Source: JABMMZ01 sp044341025
GTDB taxonomy: Bacteria > Bacteroidota > Bacteroidia > NS11-12g > UBA955
Assembly (NCBI GenBank): GCA_044341025.1
Contig: JBIISM010000020.1
Location: forward strand, 1 to 31,082
Reading direction: 5' to 3'
DNA: 31,082 bases
Shown: positions 1-8,694 of the stretch, piece after piece
Layout of the letters: each line of letters begins with the position of its first letter
How positions within the stretch are numbered: position 1 is the stretch's first letter
The notes under the pieces: model-generated
What the model was told of the DNA's origin: nothing
Databases searched by the model: none
What the model saw: only the letters and a program-made list of their open reading frames with translations
Translations under genes and position numbers: made by a program

Positions 1-516
1 AAACAATAAACGAACTACATTTTTATGTTCTATCAATACGCCTTTAGGATTGCTAGTTGTTCCAGAAGTATAAATAACATAAATCAAGTTGCTTGGGCTT
101 AACTCTATGTTCGGATTGGTGTTTGAGTATGCATTGTTTTTGTTTGCTTGGCTGAACTTATCGAGCTCATAATCGTTGATCGTAACCTTAAAACTAGCAT
201 CCTCTTTTATAAACGATTTCCTCTGTTCTGGATACTCCGGGTCTATAGGCACATATGCACCTCCTGATTTGATAATCCCCAAGATCCCTATCACCATCCA
301 CTCACTGCGCTCCAACTCTATTCCTACCAAATCATCGGGCTGGATGCTGTAGTTTTTGATCAAGTAATGCGCCAGTTGGTTCGATTGTTCGTTCAGCTCT
401 CTGTAGGTTAGTTCCGAATCCTTGAACTTGGTCGCTACGGCATTCGGGGTCTTCGCAACCTGTTTCTCAAACAAATCTACTATCGTCTTATCAATTGGAA
501 AATTAGTATCAATCAT
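1..516 (-). CDS. Nonribosomal peptide synthetase, N-terminal adenylation domain (partial)
   Basis: The visible 172 residues are the beginning of an amino-acid-activating adenylation domain of an NRPS; the rest lies beyond the window start. Core motifs read in order: A1-type LTYRELN (residues 36-42), A2-type IKSGGAYVPID (82-92), and A3-type IYTSGTTSNPKG shortly before the edge, the P-loop-like ATP/AMP-binding signature. The protein starts directly with the adenylation domain, with no condensation domain, so it looks like an initiation module. The ATG at 514-516 lies inside the 3' end of the preceding glycosyltransferase gene (8-base overlap), which places it as the last visible gene of the operon that begins at 8309. 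Substrate specificity cannot be read because the A4-A5 pocket is outside the window. A free-standing AMP ligase is an alternative, but the motif wording is typical of NRPS. Confidence 0.9.
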   Translation of the reverse strand, partial: MIDTNFPIDKTIVDLFEKQVAKTPNAVATKFKDSELTYRELNEQSNQLAHYLIKNYSIQPDDLVGIELERSEWMVIGILGIIKSGGAYVPIDPEYPEQRKSFIKEDASFKVTINDYELDKFSQANKNNAYSNTNPNIELSPSNLIYVIYTSGTTSNPKGVLIEHKNVVRLLF

Positions 517-1852
517 TTTTAATCCAATTTAAAACTTTATTTAATGATTGATAGAATACATCTGAATTCACATTTCCTTGATTATCAATGTGGTTAAAAT
601 TTATATACTCGGTATCAGGAAAATGCCAAAAAAAGGATTGTCCTCCAACACTTAATACTTTACTATTGTACAAATAGGCCAGATGAACGAAACCCGTATC
701 AAAAGAAACAATAGATTCTGCGTTTTTCATTAAGGGAATCCAATCAATTAAATCATCTGGAGAGAGGATAAAAACATTTTCATTATCATTTGAAAATAAA
801 TCATAAATACTATTGTTTACCTCATCATCGAATGCGGGATGAGTAAATATAACCTTGTAATTGTTTTCAAGAGAATCCTTTAATATTGCAGATATGTTTT
901 GAATAATTCCTGTTTGCAAATTTTGCCATATTAACTTGGCAGTATTTACATTAATATTTACTAAAACATAGGGTGATAATAACTGAGACAATTTTTCATT
1001 CCTTGGAAAAGAAAAATCTTTAGGTGCTATTAAATCTTGAAAATTTGACCACTTATAATCAACGCCAAAAAGCAGTTTAAACATCCATACATCATACTCA
1101 TATACATTGCTATACAACGCTTCATTGGCCCCCGAAAAATCTCCATTAAATATTTTACCCCAACAAGGGTGATTATCCCAATTTTGATTTGTTCTTTGAA
1201 GATATGACTTGACCATATCAAGTAACTCACTTTGATCAAAATTTGATTTTATTCTGTATTTACTGTTCAAGTTAAGTTGGTTTCGAATTCCCTCAGTATA
1301 ATCTTGAGAAAAATAATTAGAATCATAAAAACCACAATTCAAAGTTCTCATCAATTTTCCTGAATTATACAACTTAATATATTTATCATTCAGCCCAATT
1401 AAAACATCTGAATTAAGTGATTTAATCATTTCCTTTAATTCTCCTTCGATTAAAGAAAAAGTCAATACCAAAGTTGTTTTTGTAAGTTTCGGTTCAATTG
1501 AATTATATTCATTACAATCAATAAAATCAATATTCCCATCTGATTTGAATAAGTTAAAATAAGGAAGATAAACATCTATCTTTTCAATAAAATGAAAGTG
1601 CTTAAAGTAATTGACAACCGGCAATGTCAAAGTCAAATTATCCCCTAAGAAAGGATTGTTTGAGACAATAACTAAATGTTTATATTTGGTAATATCTACC
1701 CCAATCGATCCAAGTAAACCACCCTTAATATATTCAGAGTCCAATCTAATATCATTATAACTATATTGCTTATCATCTAACTCAACAAATGGAGTTATTT
1801 GCTCCAAAATAGAAGAATAGCTATTTATTTCGATATCTATATATTCTCTCAT
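509..1852 (-). CDS. GT9 (heptosyltransferase-like) glycosyltransferase
   Basis: A 447-residue protein whose C-terminal third carries the GT9/heptosyltransferase signature: a run of hydrophobic strand plus VSFDTGFVHLAYLYNSKVLSVGG-like text, equivalent to the S-D-T-G-x-x-H-L-A nucleotide-sugar-binding segment of that family. The N-terminal half is poorly conserved. The ATG at 1850-1852 is preferred over the in-frame GTG at 1856-1858 because it forms a 4-base ATGA overlap with the stop of the upstream gene, a classic coupled start. It shares its closing motif (D-T-G-F-x-H) with the next gene upstream, so the two are diverged tandem paralogues. Role inferred from context: transfer of a sugar to the peptide product, or to a carrier, of the NRPS cluster. 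The sugar is unknown. Confidence 0.6.
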   Translation of the reverse strand: MREYIDIEINSYSSILEQITPFVELDDKQYSYNDIRLDSEYIKGGLLGSIGVDITKYKHLVIVSNNPFLGDNLTLTLPVVNYFKHFHFIEKIDVYLPYFNLFKSDGNIDFIDCNEYNSIEPKLTKTTLVLTFSLIEGELKEMIKSLNSDVLIGLNDKYIKLYNSGKLMRTLNCGFYDSNYFSQDYTEGIRNQLNLNSKYRIKSNFDQSELLDMVKSYLQRTNQNWDNHPCWGKIFNGDFSGANEALYSNVYEYDVWMFKLLFGVDYKWSNFQDLIAPKDFSFPRNEKLSQLLSPYVLVNINVNTAKLIWQNLQTGIIQNISAILKDSLENNYKVIFTHPAFDDEVNNSIYDLFSNDNENVFILSPDDLIDWIPLMKNAESIVSFDTGFVHLAYLYNSKVLSVGGQSFFWHFPDTEYINFNHIDNQGNVNSDVFYQSLNKVLNWIKND

Positions 1853-2859
1853 ATACACGTTTCTTTAATCTCTATTATTTTATCCTTAAAAAACCAAAAG
1901 TCCACATCTCCTCCAAAACCAACAGTATTTTTATTCAGTATATGTGCAATGTGTAAAAATCCCGTATCGATAGAATAAACTTTCTCAGCCTTTTTAATTA
2001 AGGTTGTCCAATACAAACTACTATGTTCTTTGAAATAAAAAAGGTTGACAGCATATTGTTTTAAATCGTTTCTGAGGCTTGGAAACTTATTATCTACCAA
2101 TAGCCAAATATCTGTACCTTCTTTTTCAGTAGCTGTGGTTTTTTCTTTAATCCAGTTCAGCAAACAAGAATAATTCTCTTGCACATCCTCTTTAAAAGTG
2201 CCACAAATGAGATTAATCATAATGTATTTTCTTCCATTAATGGGAGGCTTGGAAACAAACAAATTGTTAAAAGTTTCTTGGCTATCTAATTCATGGAAAA
2301 TGATGTTTTCCTGCAGAGCTGTATCCATTACTTTCAAACCAAAAAAAGATTCATTGCATATTTTAGCATATTCATAAGCATTACTAAAGGATTGCTTTAA
2401 TAAAGGAAAACCTGACCGGCTATCAATTTCACGATTAGTGCAAAAATAGTTAATCTCATTAGCATCAATTGTTTTGCGTTCAAACTCACTTGAGGGAACA
2501 ACAATATCCGGAAGGTGTAAGCTTATAAAATCCATTCCCACCATACCTTTCACGATGGATAGAAATCCATAATGCTTCAGATGCTCTTTCAATTGTCCAT
2601 CACTCTTGATAAATGCAATAACCAAGGTATTTTCGCTGGCTTTTATTTGACTATAAAATTCGGTTAGTGAGCTGTTTTGAACTGCATCATTTGTCGGTTT
2701 GAATAAATTAGAATGTGGGTGAAAAACGCTAATTTCTTTATCTGGATAAGCACTTACCAATGCATTAACCAAAGGCCAGAAAAATACGATGCTATCTCCA
2801 ATATAGGAGTTTTCATTAACAACAATAATGCGATTATATTTTAGAAACAAATCCTTCAA
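1849..2859 (-). CDS. GT9-like glycosyltransferase, second copy, TTG start
   Basis: A 336-residue protein related to the neighbouring downstream gene; near the C-terminus it has the same family block (KKAEKVYSIDTGFLHIAH), matching the GT9 pattern in which the Asp-Thr-Gly and following His line the donor site. The N-terminus (RIIVVNENSYIGDSIVF) fits the first Rossmann strand of a GT-B fold. No ATG is available: the frame is closed by a TAA six to seven codons upstream and the only ordinary initiator is TTG at 2857-2859, so a TTG start is called. Its stop overlaps the next gene's ATG by 4 bases. Two adjacent, diverged GT9-like genes suggest either two sugar additions or a heteromeric enzyme. Confidence 0.55.
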   Translation of the reverse strand: MKDLFLKYNRIIVVNENSYIGDSIVFFWPLVNALVSAYPDKEISVFHPHSNLFKPTNDAVQNSSLTEFYSQIKASENTLVIAFIKSDGQLKEHLKHYGFLSIVKGMVGMDFISLHLPDIVVPSSEFERKTIDANEINYFCTNREIDSRSGFPLLKQSFSNAYEYAKICNESFFGLKVMDTALQENIIFHELDSQETFNNLFVSKPPINGRKYIMINLICGTFKEDVQENYSCLLNWIKEKTTATEKEGTDIWLLVDNKFPSLRNDLKQYAVNLFYFKEHSSLYWTTLIKKAEKVYSIDTGFLHIAHILNKNTVGFGGDVDFWFFKDKIIEIKETCI

Positions 2860-2879
2860 CAGAATAATAATAATTTAAA

Positions 2880-3518
2880 TTAAAAAATTGGAATAAAATG
2901 ATTTTCATTCATTTTACCTTTAACCTCATTAAAAGGAAAAATATCATACGCAATGGTAATTCGTTTACCTTCCCAATTCCAATCACCCATAGCATGATCA
3001 TGTCCAATTTCTGATAATATCGCTCTATTATTAATATTATGATTTTCGACAACTTTTTTATTAAAAATATTATAAAATGTAATTGAAGGCTCCGCATTTA
3101 CGCAATAATACCCATGGAAACCGGAACCTGGATCACCATGGTCATGCCAATCTAATTTTCCTTTTGAAGCTTCAACTACATTGAACCATCCTGCTATATA
3201 GAACCTCTCTTTCTCAAAATCAATATTGTAATAATCACATGCTTCTTTTAATAATTCTTTAATAGCGAGAAACAAGTTATAGAGACCTTCATGATATAAT
3301 GCGAAAACATTGTATTCTCTCCATTTGATTGTTGAAATGCTTTTGCTTTCAAGAAATCGTTCACTGTCTTTCCCTCTTGAAAATAATTCGGTAATGCCCA
3401 CCATATCAACATTTTCAATCTCTTGATATTTCTGAAGTAAAAACGACTGTAAATCATTTAGATCATTGTTAAGTTTTCGCTCAAAAAAGCGATGTTCTTT
3501 TTTAAGTAAATTTTCCAT
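2880..3518 (-). CDS. Probable 2-oxoglutarate/Fe(II)-dependent oxygenase
   Basis: A 212-residue protein with the layout of a double-stranded beta-helix oxygenase. A first metal-ligand region WHDHGDPGSGFHGYY (His125-Asp126-His127) is followed after about 48 residues by GHDHAMGDW (His173, His175) and then by Arg186 in GKRITIAYDI, the place where the 2-oxoglutarate-binding Arg normally sits. The H-x-D/H ... H ... R order fits the 2OG-Fe(II) oxygenases that act on prolyl or lipid-like substrates, but the exact ligand set is uncertain because two candidate His are present at each site. It lies within the NRPS operon, 20 bases ahead of the GT9-like gene, so a tailoring hydroxylation is the likely job. 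It could instead be a cupin-type protein with another metal chemistry. Confidence 0.55.
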   Translation of the reverse strand: MENLLKKEHRFFERKLNNDLNDLQSFLLQKYQEIENVDMVGITELFSRGKDSERFLESKSISTIKWREYNVFALYHEGLYNLFLAIKELLKEACDYYNIDFEKERFYIAGWFNVVEASKGKLDWHDHGDPGSGFHGYYCVNAEPSITFYNIFNKKVVENHNINNRAILSEIGHDHAMGDWNWEGKRITIAYDIFPFNEVKGKMNENHFIPIF

Positions 3519-3540
3519 TTTTTTTATTTTTTATTTGTTT

Positions 3541-4299
3541 TTATTGATTTAAAAGTTCGTATTCATTTGCTGAAAATTTCAACATCAACCCATAAGCAGA
3601 AGAAATTACACCATTTTTCATACCGTTGTAATCTCCAAAATAAACACTGTTGATGGGTCTGAAAAACTCGCCCTTTGGCAAGTTCTGTAGTTCCTTTCGA
3701 AGATAAACCGCAGCCAAGGTTACGGTTCCTTTATGACCGATAAACGCAACATTTTTCCCGTTTAAAGCAAGACTATTCATTACCCTAATCATACGATTGC
3801 CGTACGCACAATCATCTTCCGAAAAAGGAATCTGTTGAGGCAGAAAAAGTGAGGTATAATCAGTATCTAAATCAGGGTATTTAGCAAACAAAGCTTTGGG
3901 CAACAATGCTTCGTCAAATAAAGTATAGTAGGATTTACCCTTGAAGTTAATATGATTAGGCACCAACTTCACAAAAGTACCGTTAATGAATTGGGGTGCG
4001 ACTACACCGGTAAAATCAGACAATATAGGCGCTTCTGTTAATCCATATTCCACCCGAACAGGTACATCAAACCGTTGCTTTAAAATCAAAGCACTCTCTA
4101 TACTTCTGGTCGTCGGAGAACAGTAGATGGCATCGAGTTGATCAATCTTGCTTGCAGCCTTTTTCATCTGCGCTATACCTTCTTCAGACAAAGGAGCATC
4201 AAAAGGGTTAACTGCACTTCTTTCCAATGTTTCCCATTGCTGCGGGTCCGTGTCTGCAATGCTTGCTCCGCTATGTATTAGGTAAATTTTATTTTCCAT
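3541..4299 (-). CDS. Histidine-phosphatase (phosphoglycerate-mutase) paralogue with degenerate catalytic motif
   Basis: A 252-residue protein of the histidine phosphatase superfamily, clearly paralogous to the gene immediately upstream. Shared landmarks are PLSEEGIAQMKKA, IYCSPTTRSIESAL, the acidic VEYGLTEAP block, a Tyr-Gly-Asn-Arg-Met segment (YGNRMIRVMN), and the second His in AFIGHKGTVTLAA. The N-terminal catalytic triplet is altered: where the paralogue reads LVRHGD this protein reads LIHSGA, so the Arg-His-Gly signature has become His-Ser-Gly and the phospho-accepting His is missing at its normal position. This predicts loss of normal phosphatase chemistry, or use of the neighbouring His. 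It lies 11 bases downstream of the intact copy and is probably co-translated. A regulatory or substrate-binding pseudoenzyme is an inference. Confidence 0.7.
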   Translation of the reverse strand: MENKIYLIHSGASIADTDPQQWETLERSAVNPFDAPLSEEGIAQMKKAASKIDQLDAIYCSPTTRSIESALILKQRFDVPVRVEYGLTEAPILSDFTGVVAPQFINGTFVKLVPNHINFKGKSYYTLFDEALLPKALFAKYPDLDTDYTSLFLPQQIPFSEDDCAYGNRMIRVMNSLALNGKNVAFIGHKGTVTLAAVYLRKELQNLPKGEFFRPINSVYFGDYNGMKNGVISSAYGLMLKFSANEYELLNQ

Positions 4300-4310
4300 T
4301 GTTTTGTCTT

Positions 4311-5036
4311 TTACAGGTCATCGGGATTAATAATTACTGTACTATTGGGTTCATTAAAGTTATGCTTAACCAATAAACCCGTGTGCTTTCTACCTCCCGC
4401 ATTGGCTCCTTGAGAAAGCTTAAAATAAGTGGGGTTTCCTGTAAAATATTGAGCGCCAAATGTTACTAAACCACTATGACCTACCAATACTACTCTTTGA
4501 TGCAGGCTACTAAAATGGTTAATCATTTTTACCATACGATTTCCATAAGAAACCAAATCTTCCATAAACGGATGGTCCTGCGGACGCACATAGCTTTGGT
4601 AGCTTCGGTCTAACTGAGGCCACATCTCAAAAATAGATTCAGGGAAAAGTTTTGGATCGATGTTGCTGATTAAACGTTTCCCGTGATTATCGTCATATCG
4701 AGGTTGCAATTTTACAAACTGTCCATCAATGATTTCAGGAAGGCTGTGTCCGTCATCTATCACTCTTCCGGGTTCTGTTATTCCATATTCTAGGCGAATA
4801 GGGACGTTAAGAAAAGATTGAAGTTGGAGAGCCGTTTGAACACAACGTGTCATTGGAGATGTGTATATGAAATCCACTTCAGGTATATGTCCCTTGTGTT
4901 TTAATATCTCAGCGAAACCCAATTCTGACAAAGGCGTATCGTGGCTGTTTTCTTTGTATCGAGGAGAATTTTGCCATTCCTCGTAATTATTGGTATCTAA
5001 GCGATCACCGTGACGGACTAAACAAATGATGGACAT
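4311..5036 (-). CDS. Histidine phosphatase (phosphoglycerate-mutase family)
   Basis: A 241-residue branch-1 histidine phosphatase. The catalytic signature LVRHGD is at residues 7-12, followed by PLSELGF, YTSPMTRCVQTAL (phosphate-binding Arg), the acid-donor region LEYGITEPG, and the second catalytic His in VVLVGHSGLVTFGA. All the usual active-site elements are present. The ATG at 5034-5036 is chosen over the in-frame TTG at 5043-5045 because it leaves a 1-base gap to the preceding stop and starts right before the first beta strand. In an NRPS operon it may dephosphorylate a biosynthetic intermediate or a protected product, but the substrate cannot be read from the sequence. Confidence 0.8.
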   Translation of the reverse strand: MSIICLVRHGDRLDTNNYEEWQNSPRYKENSHDTPLSELGFAEILKHKGHIPEVDFIYTSPMTRCVQTALQLQSFLNVPIRLEYGITEPGRVIDDGHSLPEIIDGQFVKLQPRYDDNHGKRLISNIDPKLFPESIFEMWPQLDRSYQSYVRPQDHPFMEDLVSYGNRMVKMINHFSSLHQRVVLVGHSGLVTFGAQYFTGNPTYFKLSQGANAGGRKHTGLLVKHNFNEPNSTVIINPDDL

Positions 5037-5037
5037 A

Positions 5038-6678
5038 TTATTCAATGATTTTAATTTGGTTAATTTTTCGGATTACAAAATCTCCCTCCCCTGTTTTCAA
5101 GTTAACTGGAGAATGATTTACGACATCCAGTTTAGCATCGAGAATTTCAATACCATAATTTTTCAGCACTCTAATCAATCTTTTACTGTGGTTGATTTCG
5201 TTTGAAGTAATGGTTATTTCTTCTGTTTCTCTGAATTTATAAATAAACAGCCAGGCCTTATTTAGAGCTGAAACGATATTGGATTCTGAAAATTCTGAAA
5301 ATTCAGGGATATTCTTAGAAGAATTTTCATTCTTAAATCTATGCTCTGTGGTAATGCTAGCATGATCACTATCTCCACACCATCTTGAAAAAGCTTCTTC
5401 ACCTTCTCCTAATGAAATTCTCTCTCTACTCGAATTAACATTGACAATATGATTGTCTAAACTTAAAGGATATAAAGGATAATTAAAATAGTTTATTCTT
5501 TCATCCATAACAATCGCATCACCATAGTTTCTAATCTCATTAGTTAAAAAACCATCAACAAATGTACTTGGTTTCAAACCACCAATTAGTAGAATTGTTT
5601 TTAAGTTGATACTACTATACATCCCGTACGCCATTTGATTATTAAAATTCATTTCTTCTCTTACAGCATAAAGATCTAAATCTCTACGAACATCAAAAAC
5701 AAGCTTTAAGACGGGATATTTAAATCCTTTTAAATTTTGATCGTAATCAAATTCAGGCGAAGTGACAAGAAATTTATTCTTTTTGTTTAATACAGCATTG
5801 GAGTCCTTAAATATGTCTGTTGTCAAATTCAAAACATCGGCATCTAATAAAAAAATATTAATTCGGAGGTCATTAGAACATTTTAAAAACAAATCGACGA
5901 GAACCTTCTTAGCTGGAGCATCGAAGAAGTAATCAGGCACTTGACCATTTATCACCAAAACGTTTTCCCCAAGGACTTCAATGTTTTTAAGTGACTGCCA
6001 TACTTCAGGCGTTACATTATTTATGTCTTTAAAGTTATGGAATACGATGAAAGCCATGTCATTCTCAAAGACGCTTCCATAGGCATTTTGGCAGGCTGTA
6101 TAAACTTTTTCCAACTCCGTTTCATTCATGGCAGCAATAAGGATAGCAGACTTCTTGGAGCGTATATTTGTTAGCTTGGATTGAGGAATATCAGCTAATA
6201 ATTGATCAAGCCATAGTATATACGCTGTATTGTGCTTTTGCCAATATGCATCTAATATATCACCAAACGAAGGTGGTGTTTCGGAAAGATACTTTTCAAC
6301 CGCTTTGGCAATTTCATTTTGATCAGTTATCCCCGTATGCTTTAGATAATTAACAAACGCCTCTTTTTTATCTCGTTTAAAAAAATGTTGTGGCTTAAAT
6401 AATTCCAAAACATCCCATGGTGATTCGATATTGTTCTTAATACAGTATTCCCATTTGTCTCTTAACTCTAACAACTCTTTAGCAACCAATCCCTTGTACA
6501 TTTCACGCACGTGAGGGATGTAGTTTTTAAGCAACGAAATATCCTCGTTTTCAAAACCTGGATAAGCACCTTTGATGATATCTTCATTATAAAAGAAGGG
6601 CATCACTTTCCAAAAGCGAGTGCAGAACTTCTTATCTTCCTCGTTAACTATTTTAGCTCTTTCCTCAACAAGTATCAT
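5038..6678 (-). CDS. Putative GT-A-type glycosyltransferase, large
   Basis: A 546-residue protein without a clear family match by eye. The middle part resembles a GT-A fold: SAILIAAMNETELEKV (residues 177-192) looks like the first strand and donor-binding loop of family-2-like transferases, and INIFLLDADVL (273-283) contains a DxD (Asp279-Ala-Asp281) of the kind that holds the metal and nucleotide sugar. A basic stretch VFDVRRDLDLYAVREEMNF follows. The first about 170 residues are helix-rich and unassigned; the last about 80 may be a separate small domain. Its start codon overlaps the stop of the upstream hydroxylase by one base (TAATG), so it is tightly coupled to it. Glycosyltransferase is an inference; another Rossmann-like enzyme is possible. 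Confidence 0.4.
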   Translation of the reverse strand: MILVEERAKIVNEEDKKFCTRFWKVMPFFYNEDIIKGAYPGFENEDISLLKNYIPHVREMYKGLVAKELLELRDKWEYCIKNNIESPWDVLELFKPQHFFKRDKKEAFVNYLKHTGITDQNEIAKAVEKYLSETPPSFGDILDAYWQKHNTAYILWLDQLLADIPQSKLTNIRSKKSAILIAAMNETELEKVYTACQNAYGSVFENDMAFIVFHNFKDINNVTPEVWQSLKNIEVLGENVLVINGQVPDYFFDAPAKKVLVDLFLKCSNDLRINIFLLDADVLNLTTDIFKDSNAVLNKKNKFLVTSPEFDYDQNLKGFKYPVLKLVFDVRRDLDLYAVREEMNFNNQMAYGMYSSINLKTILLIGGLKPSTFVDGFLTNEIRNYGDAIVMDERINYFNYPLYPLSLDNHIVNVNSSRERISLGEGEEAFSRWCGDSDHASITTEHRFKNENSSKNIPEFSEFSESNIVSALNKAWLFIYKFRETEEITITSNEINHSKRLIRVLKNYGIEILDAKLDVVNHSPVNLKTGEGDFVIRKINQIKIIE

Positions 6679-8309
6679 TACTTTACGGCTAAAATTTTAC
6701 TATACAAAATCTCCTTCTCCCCAAACAAACGCTCCGCAATCAAACCTCTGGAAAGGCATTCCTTCACCAATTTATTAGATTCAACAATTGGAATGGATTC
6801 ATCAGTATATTTTAAACTACTAATAAACTCACACCAAGGCTCCTGGCCCATGGCATAGACATAAACCTCTTTAGGATTAAACATATTTACTAAATGCATC
6901 CCCCTTTGATGATCGCAACCAGAAAGTGTTCGAGATTGATCGTTTTCTCTTGAGATATCATCAAACATTAATGGGCCATATAACCAAGTTAAAGGTGCTC
7001 CATCGCATTCCATTCCTAAAAAGATAACATCTACATCACCTACAATTCGGTGAATATTTTCATATAATTTCGGCTCCATAACACGAGAATCTGCAGAAAA
7101 CAGTAGAGAGAAATCTCCCACTTTCACATGGTAACAAGTTTTTGCTTTAATATCCAAGTCACTGTGCTCTCCGGTGAAGGGCAAACCTGTAATCGAACAA
7201 TCAGCACGATTTATGGTTTCCATCTCATCGATTTCAATCACATTTTTAAAACCGATTTTATTAAACATCAATTTCAATTTTGGATCTTGTAAACCTCCAC
7301 CTCCTGAACGAGGAACAACTATATTTTTAATGCGATGTCTCAAAGGTAGAAGCGTTTCAAGTAGAATATGATCCTGATGATTATGCGTAATTAATACATA
7401 ATCAATTTCATCGGGCAAATCATAATCTGAAAAATGGTGAACCTGAGTTGGGTATCCATAGTAACTAATCAAGGGATCAATTAGAATGTTCAAGTCCTTG
7501 GTCTCAATAAAAATACAGGCATGTCCGAAATAACGCATACGAACTTGATCGCCTGTGTATTTTTCGTAAGGAACAGGAGTTTCATCTGTAAAAAAGGACA
7601 TAAAAAGTGCCTTCTCTTCTTCGTTCATATTTAAACGTGACGCAAGTTCTTGGGGAGAACCCGGCACTCTTTTCATTCTTGCCAATTCATCAATTATTGT
7701 GTCGGCAAATGAAATTGGCAAATGAAGTACATGAGCATCATTCAACTTGGGCGTACTCAATGAAAAAGGTCGAGAATCATTGTTAGTTATCCACAATGCT
7801 ATGGACTGAAAGTTCTTATCATAAAACTCCGTATGATACAATAATTCCTCAAATACTCTAAAAGACAAATTATTATTCAAGTCATATACTAACTCAATGT
7901 ATCCTCTGAGGTTAGGCGGCACTTTATCATACAGCTCCTCCAATGCATATCCCTTTGGATGTGATTTTAGCAACTTATCTAATTTGCGAAACGCAAAAGC
8001 CAATTGCACCATTTTGGATTGTTTATCTAGAGTTTCAGTGAGCAATGCTTTCACCTCTTCTGAACGATCATATCCATAGTCCATAAATGGCCCCCCTAAC
8101 ATTTTGGGATCTTTAACTGCCTCCAAGTGCTGCTGAGGAGAATCTACGTAAGAATTCATGATCTCCACATGACGTTTCACCACATTCATTGCCGCTGTCC
8201 CGGGTGAAATTAAATGGGACCATGCGTACCAGCGCATGAAGAGTGGTTCAATTACTAAATTGGACTTTAAAAACTTCTTTTGGGAGCCATCAATGTTGCT
8301 ATTATTCAT
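6678..8309 (-). CDS. CmlA-like diiron beta-hydroxylase of NRPS-bound amino acids
   Basis: A 543-residue two-domain protein. Residues about 20-245 match the N-terminal domain specific to CmlA-type enzymes (MRWYAWSHLISPGTAAMN, a segment around MLGGPFMDY, and YIELVYDLNN), and 255-543 are a metallo-beta-lactamase fold. The metal motif is HNHQDH (His309, His311, Asp313, His314), then Glu381 in FTGEHSD and Asp407 in SADSR, with a further His467 in GCDHQRG. The order and spacing agree with the CmlA ligand set as I recall it, in which a Glu replaces the usual hydrolase His; this is why oxygenase rather than hydrolase is called. CmlA hydroxylates the beta carbon of an amino acid held on an NRPS carrier domain, which fits the NRPS at the end of this operon. 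It is the first gene of the operon and starts at ATG 8307-8309. Confidence 0.8.
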   Translation of the reverse strand: MNNSNIDGSQKKFLKSNLVIEPLFMRWYAWSHLISPGTAAMNVVKRHVEIMNSYVDSPQQHLEAVKDPKMLGGPFMDYGYDRSEEVKALLTETLDKQSKMVQLAFAFRKLDKLLKSHPKGYALEELYDKVPPNLRGYIELVYDLNNNLSFRVFEELLYHTEFYDKNFQSIALWITNNDSRPFSLSTPKLNDAHVLHLPISFADTIIDELARMKRVPGSPQELASRLNMNEEEKALFMSFFTDETPVPYEKYTGDQVRMRYFGHACIFIETKDLNILIDPLISYYGYPTQVHHFSDYDLPDEIDYVLITHNHQDHILLETLLPLRHRIKNIVVPRSGGGGLQDPKLKLMFNKIGFKNVIEIDEMETINRADCSITGLPFTGEHSDLDIKAKTCYHVKVGDFSLLFSADSRVMEPKLYENIHRIVGDVDVIFLGMECDGAPLTWLYGPLMFDDISRENDQSRTLSGCDHQRGMHLVNMFNPKEVYVYAMGQEPWCEFISSLKYTDESIPIVESNKLVKECLSRGLIAERLFGEKEILYSKILAVK

Positions 8310-8543
8310 TTCCAGACACTGTTGTTTATTTTGCGAAAATAAATAAATTAAAACTATTGCACGTATTTTTTAAAAAAAAAAATGAATAAGCCGTAATCTT
8401 GGCATTTTAATACCTAATTCACCCAAGCTGACCCCCTATTTTCAGTCCTACTATTGTTGACATTATATTGGAACATAGCAGAAGAATGCCAATCCATGCT
8501 TATATAATTTGAGTTATCAATTAATTTTGCGTAACAAGCAACA

Positions 8544-8558
8544 CTTGTAAATTACAAG
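8544..8558. repeat. Perfect 7+1+7 palindrome, candidate operator
   Basis: CTTGTAA and TTACAAG flank a single central A. It lies mid-way in a divergent intergenic region, about 140 bases before the helicase-like gene and 235 bases before the NRPS operon. Such symmetry is typical of dimeric regulator sites, but no regulator is encoded nearby, so this is only suggestive. Confidence 0.3.
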
Positions 8559-8682
8559 CCTCCCTTGTTTTTGATTTCACACAAGCTAAAGCAGCCCTCA
8601 CTTTACGACCCAAAAAATATCTATGTTTATAAATTAAACCTCAATATTTTTCAACACCGCATTTTTTCACAATCCTTATTTT

Positions 8683-8690
8683 TATATTTG
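8683..8690 (+). promoter_or_regulatory. Bacteroidota -7 element (TATATTTG) immediately before the helicase-like gene
   Basis: An exact TAnnTTTG match ends only four bases before the ATG at 8695. If it is used, transcription would start at or just after the start codon and the mRNA would be leaderless. No TTG box at the usual 17-23 base distance is visible, so the element may be weak or fortuitous. Confidence 0.4.
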
Positions 8691-8694
8691 TTAC

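Larger units (their letters stand above)
8310..8694. other. Divergent intergenic region between the NRPS operon and the helicase/retron module
   Basis: 385 bases without a gene, separating the minus-strand biosynthetic operon from the plus-strand defence module. It must hold the promoter of the NRPS operon, but no convincing paired -33/-7 boxes were found for the minus strand; TATTTTCG (8334-8341, minus) differs from TAnnTTTG by one base. A perfect palindrome, CTTGTAA-A-TTACAAG, occupies 8544-8558 and could be an operator. The plus-strand element just before the helicase gene is listed separately. The A-run at 8371-8381 shows nothing else. Confidence 0.6.

Noticed and set aside
6678..8309. 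Plain metallo-beta-lactamase-fold hydrolase
   Set aside because: The N-terminal CmlA-type domain and the Glu in the third ligand position argue for the diiron oxygenase.
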